Of a stretch of DNA of 64,000 nt, positions 8,210 to 17,499 are shown piece by piece. Below the pieces are notes generated by a model. It was not told the origin of the DNA and did not search any database. It saw nothing but the letters and a program-made list of their open reading frames with translations. A program made the position numbers and the translations under genes. This stretch comes from a virus, in the IMG/VR virus record IMGVR_UViG_3300035698_007246, positions 159,880-223,879 of that record. One strand, given 5' to 3'. The stretch's first letter is position 1; the number at the start of each line of letters is the position of its first letter.

Positions 8210-9240
8210 TTCTTTTTATTTCCAGTTACAAAAAATATTCTATGATGTATATTATTAGTAAAAAACGGTTCAATCAATTCCCATGTTAAAAATCTAATAC
8301 CAATTTGATTGAATTTTATAAAATCATTGACATCTTTAACATCTTTAACACATGGATATTTTGTTAAAAACATTTTCCAATTAAAAATATACTGTCCACC
8401 CAATAACAATTGTAGAGATTTCATCTTCCCTGATTTGTCATTATCAAACAAGTACCTTTTGTATTTAAATTTATTTAACAAGTCTGTTTTATCTTTGAGA
8501 CCCGTTATAGCAACACTGTTTTCTGTAAATATAGAATCAATCGGACCTTCAATAATAGGAACAGGTAAATCTATATCAACATTATAATAATTGTAGATAC
8601 AATTTAATTCTTTACCAACACGAGATAAATATTTACATTTGCTTTTAGGCTTAAGGTCACGACCTTGGTAGTAATATATCGAATTCATGTTATTGAAGAA
8701 CGGAATTATAATCCTGTTTCGATAAAATCCTTTTTCACAATAATACCATCTTGAATATTCTTCTTCAGGTATTAAACGACCTGCACAATATTGTAACAAT
8801 TTAGGATAATTTGTCAATGGTCTAAAATGACTAACTTCTTTTTTCTCATCAAAATCAATCTCATCAACAATTTTAAACTTAATTTTAGATGATTTAAATT
8901 TATAGTTGTCAATTATGACTTCTTTCTTTTTAGAATTTGTCATTTTCAATCTTGCATAATCCCTCAGAACATCTTCATATTCCAAAGGGAAGAAATCTTT
9001 TAACCAATATTCAGCAGGATAATTCCCATGACAATCACCATTAAAACAATAATAATGCCATGATTCACCGTTTGTGTATATATGTCCACGTTTGTTGAAT
9101 TTTTTTGAACCATCCCCACACACATTACATCGAAAATTATATTCAACGCCATTGTATGTCACATTTTCAAAATAAGCATTCAGAACGTTTTTGATGGCAA
9201 GCTCTAATAGGAGCTGTTTGTCTAAGTCAATTGACATCAT
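8206..9240 (-). CDS. 61: DNA primase (T4 gp61 type)
   Basis: 344 residues, matching T4 gp61 (342). It makes short RNA primers for lagging-strand synthesis with the gp41 helicase. An N-terminal zinc ribbon uses C38, C41, C65 and C70 (CNVCG ... YYCFNGDC). A toprim-like segment follows, with EGPIDSIF (about residue 222) and FDNDKSGK (about 259). The gene ends in TGA overlapping the resolvase start, evidence that TGA is a normal stop in this phage. The next gene upstream is gp32. Confidence 0.88.
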   Translation of the reverse strand: MMSIDLDKQLLLELAIKNVLNAYFENVTYNGVEYNFRCNVCGDGSKKFNKRGHIYTNGESWHYYCFNGDCHGNYPAEYWLKDFFPLEYEDVLRDYARLKMTNSKKKEVIIDNYKFKSSKIKFKIVDEIDFDEKKEVSHFRPLTNYPKLLQYCAGRLIPEEEYSRWYYCEKGFYRNRIIIPFFNNMNSIYYYQGRDLKPKSKCKYLSRVGKELNCIYNYYNVDIDLPVPIIEGPIDSIFTENSVAITGLKDKTDLLNKFKYKRYLFDNDKSGKMKSLQLLLGGQYIFNWKMFLTKYPCVKDVKDVNDFIKFNQIGIRFLTWELIEPFFTNNIHHRIFFVTGNKKK

Positions 9241-9288
9241 ATACCTACAAACAAGGAAAAGGAGTGCTCCCCTTCCTTTATTAAATAT

Positions 9289-10176
9289 TTATTTTATATC
9301 CATTTTGTCGAAAAAATCTTCATCTTCTTTTGATGTGTAAACTTTTTCTTCGTTAAACTTTTCACCAGATGATTTTGCCTCTTCAACAGGAGCAACTGCT
9401 TGCCCAACGTTAGGAGTTTGAGCTGCTACTTGTTGTTCAACAGTTTGAGTTGACTGAACAGTAGTAACATTCTTTTCACCCATAACTGCTGCAAATCTTT
9501 TTTGAAGTTCTGCATAAGTTTTAATTTTTGTTGGGTCAATAAATGGTGCCAATGGAAACATATCTTCCAAATCTTTCTCAATATCACACAAAGAACTTAA
9601 TTGTGTAACAGCGTCAGAAAAGTATGAACCAGTATAATCAGGCATATAATGTTTTCCCTTTTTCTCACGTTTAACAACGTAATAGAAATTCATTCCTTTT
9701 TCTGGATGAAATGGGAATTTTTGACGATTAATAACTTCCATTATTTTATCATACACTTGTTTTGGATATCTCAACAAAAATACTTTACCATTGTTAGATG
9801 GAGTTACATCATCTTCAATAATAAGAACATTTGAATAATAATATGTTTTCTTCAACGTATTACGGTCTCTAACGAGCTGTTCATCCTCATCCCACAATCT
9901 ACCATTGTCTTCACAAACAGGACAATCATTACCTAATGTTTTTGGGCAATTATTGATAAACTGACCACCAGGTCCTTTGAACCAGTGAGTATGTGTTTTT
10001 ACATAAGGAATATCGACATCACCTTCAACAGCAGGTAAAAATCTCATTGTAGTTCTTGCACTTCCACCATTTTCACATGGTGATACATAAATACGTTCGT
10101 CTTTCTTAAAAGAACCTTTTTCTTGTTCTTTCATTTTCTTTGATTGGGCCGAAAAATTTGTTTTAAATTTAGGCAT
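9289..10176 (-). CDS. 32: Single-stranded DNA-binding protein (T4 gp32)
   Basis: 295 residues from the ATG at 10176, which sits 9 bases after GGAGG; an ATG at 10185 touches the GGAGG and is less likely. It coats ssDNA and organises helicase loading, replication and recombination. The zinc-binding pattern H64, C77, C85, C88 (THTHWF ... NNCPKTLGNDCPVC) is nearly at the T4 positions. A Gln/Ala/Val-rich linker (residues 235-265) leads to an acidic tail ending EDEDFFDKMDIK, the part that recruits other replication proteins in T4. Confidence 0.92.
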   Translation of the reverse strand: MPKFKTNFSAQSKKMKEQEKGSFKKDERIYVSPCENGGSARTTMRFLPAVEGDVDIPYVKTHTHWFKGPGGQFINNCPKTLGNDCPVCEDNGRLWDEDEQLVRDRNTLKKTYYYSNVLIIEDDVTPSNNGKVFLLRYPKQVYDKIMEVINRQKFPFHPEKGMNFYYVVKREKKGKHYMPDYTGSYFSDAVTQLSSLCDIEKDLEDMFPLAPFIDPTKIKTYAELQKRFAAVMGEKNVTTVQSTQTVEQQVAAQTPNVGQAVAPVEEAKSSGEKFNEEKVYTSKEDEDFFDKMDIK

Positions 10177-10192
10177 TTTCAACATCCTCCAA

Positions 10193-10924
10193 TTACTTAA
10201 AAATAATATTTTTATGATTTTTTTTAATTATTTCGCATAATCTCCAAAACTGGAGATAATCGACTGTAACTAAGTTAATATTTTCTGGCTTTCGAGTCAA
10301 GAGTTTTTTAGAAAAATATAAATAAAAATTTGGATGTATGTATTTTTTCTTAATTAAATTAAAAACAATGCTTTCACCGTCTGAATTAATCTTAAAAAAA
10401 TCTCTAATTTTCAAATCTAATTTTTGATTAATATTAAGAATAAATTGTTTATCCAATTCTAATTGTTTTTCAGAATATAATTTTAAGATTTTTTTGATTG
10501 ATGTGCGATTTAATTTGGAGATGTCAACGAGGTAATCCTCTTCAAATAATGCTTCGTGTATATAACATAAAATAAGTTGGGAATGGTCATAAAAACCATT
10601 CTCTATTTCATTATATATACGACTGACTGCACTCTTGAAAGCCGAACGACTCCTATTCAAACCAAATACATGAATCTTCTTATAAATCTTTTCAAGGTCA
10701 AAAAATTCTGAACTAATTTTTTCTAATTGTTCGTTTCTTGTTTTTATTTTTCCAGTGAGAGCTTTCCGTTCTTTCCTTATTCGTGGAGTGCTCATCTTCT
10801 CTATATATTTATACAAATTCTTCTCAAAATCAGTCTTTTCTCGACCAATTTTTTTCATACCATATATATTTTTTTCTAAATTTCTAATGATAGAATATAT
10901 TAAAAGAGAAGAGTTTTTTAACAC
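10193..10924 (-). CDS. 59: Helicase loader candidate (T4 gp59 type)
   Basis: 243 residues starting with GTG (GTGTTAA overlaps the upstream stop), with GGAGAAAATATT before it. It is directly upstream of gp32, where T4 has gene 59, whose product loads gp41 helicase onto gp32-coated forks. The C-terminal half resembles gp59: YLVDISKLNR, a DFFKINSDGESIVFNL helix, KKYIHPNFYLYFSKK and a basic end. The N-terminal half (residues 20-100) is very basic and helical, suiting DNA binding. Identity rests on synteny and weak similarity. Confidence 0.58.
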   Translation of the reverse strand: MLKNSSLLIYSIIRNLEKNIYGMKKIGREKTDFEKNLYKYIEKMSTPRIRKERKALTGKIKTRNEQLEKISSEFFDLEKIYKKIHVFGLNRSRSAFKSAVSRIYNEIENGFYDHSQLILCYIHEALFEEDYLVDISKLNRTSIKKILKLYSEKQLELDKQFILNINQKLDLKIRDFFKINSDGESIVFNLIKKKYIHPNFYLYFSKKLLTRKPENINLVTVDYLQFWRLCEIIKKNHKNIIFK

Positions 10925-11301
10925 AATATTTTCTCCAAAATAGTTGTTTCGATTTCAATATTATATTTTTCTGCTAATTCATTTTTGATAATCCATCTGT
11001 TGTCGTTATCAAGAAAATAAAGTACCTTTTTTATGCGGGTAAATTCTTCAAGGAAGAGAACAATATCACTTATCAAAATACCATGTGATTTTTTAATACG
11101 TCTTAATACAATATTCACAGTATTCTGCATTTCTGTTGTGTAAAGTTCCCCTTCAAAAATATTCTTCAACACATCATAGGGTAATTCATATGATTCTAAC
11201 AATTTGAAAAAGTCAGTCTTTTCAATATCATTAATCAAATTATCTTCCGACTTGGAATTATCAACAATTTCTTTTGTAACAGCGTCCATTTTGTCTGACA
11301 T
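10918..11301 (-). CDS. Hypothetical protein at the position of T4 gp33 (late transcription co-activator)
   Basis: 127 residues from the ATG at 11301, behind AAGGATAAAATA; the longer reading starts with TTG at 11325. In T4 the order is 33-59-32, and here the same slot is filled between gp41 and the gp59-like gene. The protein is mostly helical and its C-terminal WIIKNELAEKYNIEIETTIL faintly resembles the gp33 core, but I cannot see the hydrophobic clamp-binding tail (LDFLL) of T4 gp33. A late sigma gp55 is present, so a gp33 partner is expected somewhere. The assignment is positional. Confidence 0.4.
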   Translation of the reverse strand: MSDKMDAVTKEIVDNSKSEDNLINDIEKTDFFKLLESYELPYDVLKNIFEGELYTTEMQNTVNIVLRRIKKSHGILISDIVLFLEEFTRIKKVLYFLDNDNRWIIKNELAEKYNIEIETTILEKILC

Positions 11302-11311
11302 TATTTTATCC

Positions 11312-12718
11312 TTATTCCCATTCAATTACAGTTTGTTCTTGAGCGTCAACATCATTATCAACAATATTGTTCACCATCGAAATGGCGTCAGAAGCAGTTT
11401 GGTTCAATTCTTTTTGTGTTGGAGGTAATTTACCACCAAATTGTAATTGAACAAGTGCGTCTTTATCATCAAAAACTCTCATTTTTTCATAATTAACATT
11501 AACAGTTATACTTTTTTTATTTTGTCCTTGTCTGTTTTTTAATATTGACCAAACAAATTTCCCTGCTGTTCTCATCTCTTCTGATTGAGTAATAGCAACA
11601 ACAACATCAGCGGTCTGAACAAATCCTAATGAGTCACCAGTATTTGTTAAGTCAATCTCTGCTGCTCCAAACCCATCTCTGTTAGTTTGAATAGCCGATA
11701 CAATAGGAACATTGAAATCAGTTGCAACACCACGAACTTCTTGAGTAACTTTACCCATTTCGCTGTATGTGTTATCTGACTTTGTTCTATGAACACTATT
11801 CATATTTCCAATTTGGTCAAGATATATAATATCAGGAACAAATTTCTTTTTCATCTCTAATTCTTTTAACAAACTCCGTACATCATTAGCATTGATACCT
11901 TTTGCCGGGTATTCTTTTATGATTAATTTATTTGGAAGACTTTCTTTCAATTTACTAATCTTCATTTTAAACATATCTTCGGAAATAACTTTTAAATCAT
12001 CCATAGGCATGTCAAAAAGATTTGCTAACATTCTTTCAGCAGTATTATTTTCAGATAACTCACAAGAAATGTATAATACATTCTTATTTGCCAATACATT
12101 ACCAACCGCCAACGATGACATCACTAATGATTTTCCCATATTTGTTTCAGCCATAAACAGCAACAGCGTTTTGGCAAAACACCCACCACCAATTTGTTTA
12201 TTCAATTGTTCGATGTTAGTTGGAACAATATGTTTGTTTTCATGGAAATATTCAAACATTCTGTCACCAGATTCAAACAAATTCAATCCAACATCATTAT
12301 CAAATGAAAACGCAACGGCTTCCCTTAGTTGGTCAGGCGTTTTATTTATTTTGTCTTCATCATCCCCATCAATCATCACCATTGTGTCACAACAAACATT
12401 CGAAATCATTTTTTTCTTGATAAACGATTCAAGATTATCAAATAAAAATTCATCATCATATTTATCAGAGTCTAAATTCATCACGGTATCTTTTAAATGT
12501 TCCCGTGGTTCCATTTCCAATTGTAATAACGATTCATGTGCTTTAGGAAAAGTATCATACTTCTCCATAAACTTCTGCATATGCATTACAATTTTTCTGT
12601 TTTCATCTCTATCAAAAAACCTAACATCAAGGAAAGGTACTATCCTTTCCCTGACATTGGTCTTTGTATAGAGAAACTTTATCATTAAATCTTCATAAAA
12701 AAGATGATTTTCAGACAC
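11312..12718 (-). CDS. 41: Replicative DNA helicase (T4 gp41, DnaB family)
   Basis: 468 residues; GTG start after GGAGAAAGT. A hexameric helicase that unwinds DNA at the fork and partners gp61 primase. It has an N-terminal helical domain, a Walker A ETNMGKS at 191-197, a CELSENNTAERM H1a-type motif, Walker B with PDIIYLDQIGNM, and SAIQTNRDGFG and RQGQ motifs typical of the RecA-like DnaB core. Length is close to T4 gp41 (475). It ends 10 bases before the next gene of the replication run. Confidence 0.92.
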   Translation of the reverse strand: MSENHLFYEDLMIKFLYTKTNVRERIVPFLDVRFFDRDENRKIVMHMQKFMEKYDTFPKAHESLLQLEMEPREHLKDTVMNLDSDKYDDEFLFDNLESFIKKKMISNVCCDTMVMIDGDDEDKINKTPDQLREAVAFSFDNDVGLNLFESGDRMFEYFHENKHIVPTNIEQLNKQIGGGCFAKTLLLFMAETNMGKSLVMSSLAVGNVLANKNVLYISCELSENNTAERMLANLFDMPMDDLKVISEDMFKMKISKLKESLPNKLIIKEYPAKGINANDVRSLLKELEMKKKFVPDIIYLDQIGNMNSVHRTKSDNTYSEMGKVTQEVRGVATDFNVPIVSAIQTNRDGFGAAEIDLTNTGDSLGFVQTADVVVAITQSEEMRTAGKFVWSILKNRQGQNKKSITVNVNYEKMRVFDDKDALVQLQFGGKLPPTQKELNQTASDAISMVNNIVDNDVDAQEQTVIEWE

Positions 12719-12727
12719 ACTTTCTCC

Positions 12728-13807
12728 TTACATCATTATTGCGTCAAGGTCTTCTTGTTCCTTTAAGATATCAGTTGATACATCAAAAGTATATTCATTT
12801 TCGAAAAACTTTTTAATGTCTGTCTCAAGGAATACGGGTTTCCAAAACGCTGAGTTATAAATCTCAGATTCTTTAACGAACTTATCACCTTCAATATGTG
12901 CTCGTCTATAACCTTTACTCTTTCCAGCCATACCTTCAACAATATAACCACCAGCGATTGCGTCTGCCAAAATACCATAGTAAGGGTCAAGTCCACCACT
13001 GTGTTTTATTCTAAACTTCAGTTTCTTCATTTCCTTACAATATCTTGACTTATGAGTACGAGCAGTTATAATATGTCCAGCAATCTCATCATTTTCTTTG
13101 TCTTTAGCTCTTGTCATACCAAGCAATACACAATCACAGTTAAACATAATCTTACGTCCACCCGGAATAGATAATGCGTCACCAAATCCACCAATGTTAT
13201 CATAAACATGGTTTACGATGAACCAAGTACCTCGTGTACTAAGAATAATGTTTGCCAATTTATTCTTTTTCTTGGCTTCTGTCATATCCAATACATCTTT
13301 ACCCTTTAATCCATCACCAATAGTTTTTGAGGTAATCAACGTACCCCATGAATCCATAACAACAAAAGTGTTCTTCCTTTCTTCTTTTGTCATAGGTTCA
13401 AAAATATTCAAGATGAAAGTTATTAAGTCTTCAATTCCACTTTCTTGGAAAACATATAACTTATTCGGGCTTGTATCAATTCCTAAAGAATCAGCCATAG
13501 TCTCACTAAAAGCACGTTCAGTGTCAATTATCATTACCTGCATACCTTTCTTTTGAGCATTTTTAATAGCAGACATTGCTATAAAAGTTTTACCCAACAT
13601 ACTCGGTGCAGACATCATTGACATTTTACCAATCGGGATACCACCATCAACTCTACCACTAAGCAGAAGGTTGATAGCCATCACATTTGTTGAAATGAAA
13701 TCTGGAATAGTATCTTCATTTTTAATATCAAGATAACACACCTCCATCATTTCTTTAATCTTTTTGTCCTTCTTAGCCAATTCTAAGATACTTTTTCTTG
13801 TTGCCAT
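12728..13807 (-). CDS. uvsX: RecA-like recombinase UvsX
   Basis: 359 residues; GGAGAAAAAAACA precedes ATG. It forms filaments on ssDNA and performs strand exchange, which starts recombination-dependent replication. Walker A SAPSMLGKT at about 66-74, the segment VMIIDTERAF, and Walker B TFVVMDSWG are as in T4 UvsX (391 aa); the acidic C-terminus is kept (QEDLDAIMM). It lies between gp41 and DNA polymerase. Its mediator UvsY is encoded at 25430. Confidence 0.92.
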   Translation of the reverse strand: MATRKSILELAKKDKKIKEMMEVCYLDIKNEDTIPDFISTNVMAINLLLSGRVDGGIPIGKMSMMSAPSMLGKTFIAMSAIKNAQKKGMQVMIIDTERAFSETMADSLGIDTSPNKLYVFQESGIEDLITFILNIFEPMTKEERKNTFVVMDSWGTLITSKTIGDGLKGKDVLDMTEAKKKNKLANIILSTRGTWFIVNHVYDNIGGFGDALSIPGGRKIMFNCDCVLLGMTRAKDKENDEIAGHIITARTHKSRYCKEMKKLKFRIKHSGGLDPYYGILADAIAGGYIVEGMAGKSKGYRRAHIEGDKFVKESEIYNSAFWKPVFLETDIKKFFENEYTFDVSTDILKEQEDLDAIMM

Positions 13808-13819
13808 TGTTTTTTTCTC

Positions 13820-16465
13820 CTACGAAAAATCAATAAAATCACTGGCACATGTAGTATCCACTTCAACCTCTCCCCAATCAATAACATCATAAAAACGTTG
13901 CAGAACTTCTTTGAACTGTTTTTGCCATTGAGCCTCATAATCAATTTGGAAAATATCATTGAATTCTTTGGGATATTTCCCAATATATCCAATAACTAAT
14001 GCACCAATTTCATTATTCGGATTAACATAAACTAATTTAATGTCGGTTCCGTCTCCAACTGTCTCTAATTCCAAATCATACTTTCCAACCAAATAGTTAT
14101 AATTCACCGAAGCCTTCACATGTTGAGGGCAATGTGGTGGAAAAACTATTTGTTCTTCAGCAATAAACTTACCAATGTTGAATTCATATTTCGAGAAACT
14201 CTTCACTGATACATTCTTAGAGATGTCTTCTACCCCAGCTTCATAAAAATCATCATAAATCCCACCTAATTGATTTGTTATTTTAGTACGGTCTTTATTG
14301 ACCATAATATCAACCATTAAGGTTTCGAGATGAATCTTACAAAAAGTTGGTGTTGTGGTTTTAACTGTTTCAATACCCGTGATTGATAGTTTGGGTTTAT
14401 CAGTATACAATGTACCGTCTTTATATGCAATTTGTCCTTCATCATCAATAACTAAATCAGCATACTTTTTCTTAGCTAATGTTAGCTTTTTAATAATTAT
14501 TTTTTCACGTTTAAAATTAATCATCTGCTTAATACCAAAAGTGTCAGCATAATTATTTAGAATCTTACTAAAAAATGGTTTGAAAAATCTCTTATCCAAA
14601 TCATTAGCAAATTGTCTAAATTCTTCATTATTATTAAACGTAATTCCCATGTTCTTTATGACTTCATTCAAACAGATGTAATTTGAATCAGTATCGACAA
14701 GAACAACAACATCTTCCTTCACAGGTTCTATAATCTTACCTTTAAGTTCTGGATAATAATTTTTTGCCACCATATGCCACACACTCTTCATATAATTGTT
14801 AATCATGTCAGATAAGAACTTAATAAGATGCCTACCACCAATAGTGATTGCCATAGCATTGTGTATATTATAAAACGCAAAATGTGGATTACCCAACACA
14901 CCATACATCGAGTTGATAAGAATTTTCATAACCAACTGTTGACTATCATAATAAGCAGAAGAAAACCCCTCTTCTTTTATCTCATTCATCATTGATTGTA
15001 CAAAATCAAGAGGAAGAGAAATGTTTTCAGAAATTTCATCTACAGTATTACTATTCTCCATACCATAAGCAACTTTAGACTTCTGTTTATTATATTTTCT
15101 TTTATTAAATATTTCTTCAACTATTTCAGGTAAGATACCTTTCTTGTCTTGACGGTAGTAAATACCAGAAACTTCGAAATGTCCATTTGGTGTATCACAC
15201 TCGTAAAATATAGACGCTGGTGTTTTAATCAATCCAGTTATATCAGACGGATTAAACACTAAAGTTTCTGGTGAAATATTGTATTGCATTATAATCATTG
15301 GATATTCAGATTCAACATCAAACGACATAAGATATTCAAATAACCCAGGCATTGCATACACATACGCTCCCGGATACAACTCTTTATGAGTTCCAAGAGG
15401 GTCTGGAAACATAATATTCTTTCGATGTAAATACCGAACAAAATATCCTGTAACCAATGCAATTGTTGAATATATTCTATCAAACGGTATTAATGCCTGA
15501 TAACAAAAATTTATAATTAAAGGAATAAATTTCTTTTTATCTTCAATATTTTTTGTTGAATCAACATCTTGAACATTATATTCAACATATCTATTCCAGT
15601 TTGTTTTATAAACGTGATTAATCTGTCCACCAAGGTCTAACTTACCTTCCCCAGTTTCTATTGTCGCAATGGTGCCTAATTTATAATTTACTCGTTTCTT
15701 ATAAGTAAATTTACGATAAGACTCAACACCATCAAGAATAGATATCCCACAAATATCATAAACATTCTTTGAATTACCAAACTTATCTTTTATTGTTCTT
15801 GGTTTATATTCATTAATAGGAGACATTGAAATTTCAATTTCATGTTTATAACATCTATTAATAATATAAGGCATATCAAACAATTTGATATTCCATCCAG
15901 TAACAATATCAACACGTCTTTTTCTGAAATCAAGAATGAATTTTTCCAACATTCTTTTTTCATCCGGTATATAATGATACTCCTTCACATTTTCACTATT
16001 ACCAGTGTACTCTTTTGTACCATATGTAATCATTTCACCAGTTTTCGAATAATAAACCGAAATACAGTTGATTTCATACGGCACAATTTCCGCAATATTT
16101 GAAGGGAATGTTTTCCCCGACTTTAATTCAATATCGAGAGTCGCTATTTGAAAATCATCAATGGTCACAGACAATTTTTTATTTCCATAACGCTTTTGTA
16201 AAAACTTTAAGTCTTCACCGAGTGACGCTTCACATGATTTCGTATTCGACATAGACAAAAAATCTTTCATTGCCTTTCTCGTTTTAGAAACCTGAAGTCT
16301 CACTGGGTTACCCCAAATGTCTTTTTTGTCAGACTCACCTGTGGTATCTGGCACATAGTACTCAATATCGGGTTTTGTTTTGATTGTTTTAGTCTTACCA
16401 TCCACAGTTTCCCAAAGATGAATAGTATTACTATAATTATCATAATATATTCTACGAAACCCCAT
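13820..16465 (-). CDS. 43: Family B DNA polymerase (T4 gp43)
   Basis: 881 residues (T4: 898); ATG after GGAGAAACA. The proofreading exonuclease has D111/E113 (LDIELKSG), TGWNIKLFDMPYI and YNVQDVDST. The polymerase has motif A DVESEYPMIIMQYNISPETL, motif B NSMYGVLGNPHFAFYN and motif C VLVDTDSNYI. The gene is intact, with no intein. It is the main replicase, working with clamp and loader genes that are outside this window. A start with MGFRRIYYDN matches the family start. Confidence 0.95.
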   Translation of the reverse strand: MGFRRIYYDNYSNTIHLWETVDGKTKTIKTKPDIEYYVPDTTGESDKKDIWGNPVRLQVSKTRKAMKDFLSMSNTKSCEASLGEDLKFLQKRYGNKKLSVTIDDFQIATLDIELKSGKTFPSNIAEIVPYEINCISVYYSKTGEMITYGTKEYTGNSENVKEYHYIPDEKRMLEKFILDFRKRRVDIVTGWNIKLFDMPYIINRCYKHEIEISMSPINEYKPRTIKDKFGNSKNVYDICGISILDGVESYRKFTYKKRVNYKLGTIATIETGEGKLDLGGQINHVYKTNWNRYVEYNVQDVDSTKNIEDKKKFIPLIINFCYQALIPFDRIYSTIALVTGYFVRYLHRKNIMFPDPLGTHKELYPGAYVYAMPGLFEYLMSFDVESEYPMIIMQYNISPETLVFNPSDITGLIKTPASIFYECDTPNGHFEVSGIYYRQDKKGILPEIVEEIFNKRKYNKQKSKVAYGMENSNTVDEISENISLPLDFVQSMMNEIKEEGFSSAYYDSQQLVMKILINSMYGVLGNPHFAFYNIHNAMAITIGGRHLIKFLSDMINNYMKSVWHMVAKNYYPELKGKIIEPVKEDVVVLVDTDSNYICLNEVIKNMGITFNNNEEFRQFANDLDKRFFKPFFSKILNNYADTFGIKQMINFKREKIIIKKLTLAKKKYADLVIDDEGQIAYKDGTLYTDKPKLSITGIETVKTTTPTFCKIHLETLMVDIMVNKDRTKITNQLGGIYDDFYEAGVEDISKNVSVKSFSKYEFNIGKFIAEEQIVFPPHCPQHVKASVNYNYLVGKYDLELETVGDGTDIKLVYVNPNNEIGALVIGYIGKYPKEFNDIFQIDYEAQWQKQFKEVLQRFYDVIDWGEVEVDTTCASDFIDFS

Positions 16466-16485
16466 TGTTTCTCCTAAAATGTTTC

Positions 16486-17379
16486 TTAATCTTTTCTTAT
16501 TGTTTCATAATTCGAATGCAAATATTCTTCCAGAGTATCCATTTTTCTTGTGAATTCGTCCATAGTTTTTACAAACAAACCAGCACTCTTAGGGTGTCCA
16601 CCACCCCATCCAAAATCTTCAAGTATTTGACCTATGTCAATAGAATCATTAGATGTTCTGAGAGAACATCGACCTTTTGTTGGGCTTTTTATCACCACCA
16701 AATCATATCCAACCTCCTTTATCAAGTTATCAGCAACTTCATTAATAAACTTATCTTCATAAATAACACATGCATTTATCGTGTCTAAATTATAGACATC
16801 CATGTCTTCATATGTTTTTAAAAAGTCTAAATGTAATTCTTCAAGGAATTTTGTCTCTTCAGGTGTGAATTGTGTTCGACCATCAATAAATGCTTCTCTA
16901 AATTCGGTCGGTCGGTAATGATAAAACATCAAATCATTCATCATCTTACTTTCAGGGTGTTCCAATATCCACATATCATAATCATTGATATATGTCACCA
17001 ATTTGTCAAGATGGGGGAGTTTGATATTATATAGTTTTTCAACATAAAATTTTACGAGGGATGTAGCACACACACCTTTATCAGACACAACAAATCTATT
17101 CTTTTTTGGATTATTGAATTCTGATGGATGATGGTCAATCAAAATTATCTTTTCACTTATATCAAGATATCTTTTTTCCGTTGGATGTATATCAGTCATT
17201 ATAACATAATCGTATTCGTCAAAATTAATTTCCTCCATTCTTTTATCCAAATTATAGAAAGAGGCAAATATATAGGTGATATTTTTAAAAACATTACCCA
17301 ATACAATACTACACCCACACCCATCAAGGTCAACATGTGTGACGTTTAAAATCTTCGAATCCAACGGTATTTTTATCAT
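16486..17379 (-). CDS. DHH/DHHA1 phosphoesterase
   Basis: About 297 residues from the ATG at 17379, which has GGAG 9 bases upstream; an ATG at 17394 lies against the palindrome and has no RBS. DHH proteins hydrolyse phosphodiester bonds, for example short oligonucleotides (NrnA type). Visible motifs are VDLDGCG, MTDIHP, DHHPS near residue 88, and the C-terminal DHHA1 signature GWGGGHPKSAG. A role in clearing nanoRNA or recycling nucleotides is plausible for its replication neighbourhood but the substrate is unknown. Confidence 0.8.
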   Translation of the reverse strand: MIKIPLDSKILNVTHVDLDGCGCSIVLGNVFKNITYIFASFYNLDKRMEEINFDEYDYVIMTDIHPTEKRYLDISEKIILIDHHPSEFNNPKKNRFVVSDKGVCATSLVKFYVEKLYNIKLPHLDKLVTYINDYDMWILEHPESKMMNDLMFYHYRPTEFREAFIDGRTQFTPEETKFLEELHLDFLKTYEDMDVYNLDTINACVIYEDKFINEVADNLIKEVGYDLVVIKSPTKGRCSLRTSNDSIDIGQILEDFGWGGGHPKSAGLFVKTMDEFTRKMDTLEEYLHSNYETIRKD

Positions 17380-17394
17380 TTCAACATTCTCCAT

Positions 17395-17433
17395 TTTTTA
17401 AAGTACTTGAAAATTTTTCAAGTACTTTAAAAA
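17395..17433. repeat. Near-perfect palindrome containing AAAGTACTTGAAAA
   Basis: AAAGTACTTGAAAA at 17400-17413 faces TTTTTCAAGTACTTT at 17414-17428, and the dyad continues into T and A runs. It lies between the glycosyltransferase and the phosphoesterase start, and could act as a bidirectional terminator or an operator. The same AAGTACTTG core recurs in the 24.8-25.4 kb duplication. Confidence 0.7.
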
Positions 17434-17499
17434 GTTCACATTCTGTAAATTCATTTATCCCAATATGATAAATTCTGGTTAGGTTGTCAATAGTTTTGT

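Noticed and set aside
11892-12671. Long plus-strand ORF (259 codons) opposite gp41
   Set aside because: It mirrors the helicase gene, has no RBS or family similarity, and lies in a minus-strand operon.
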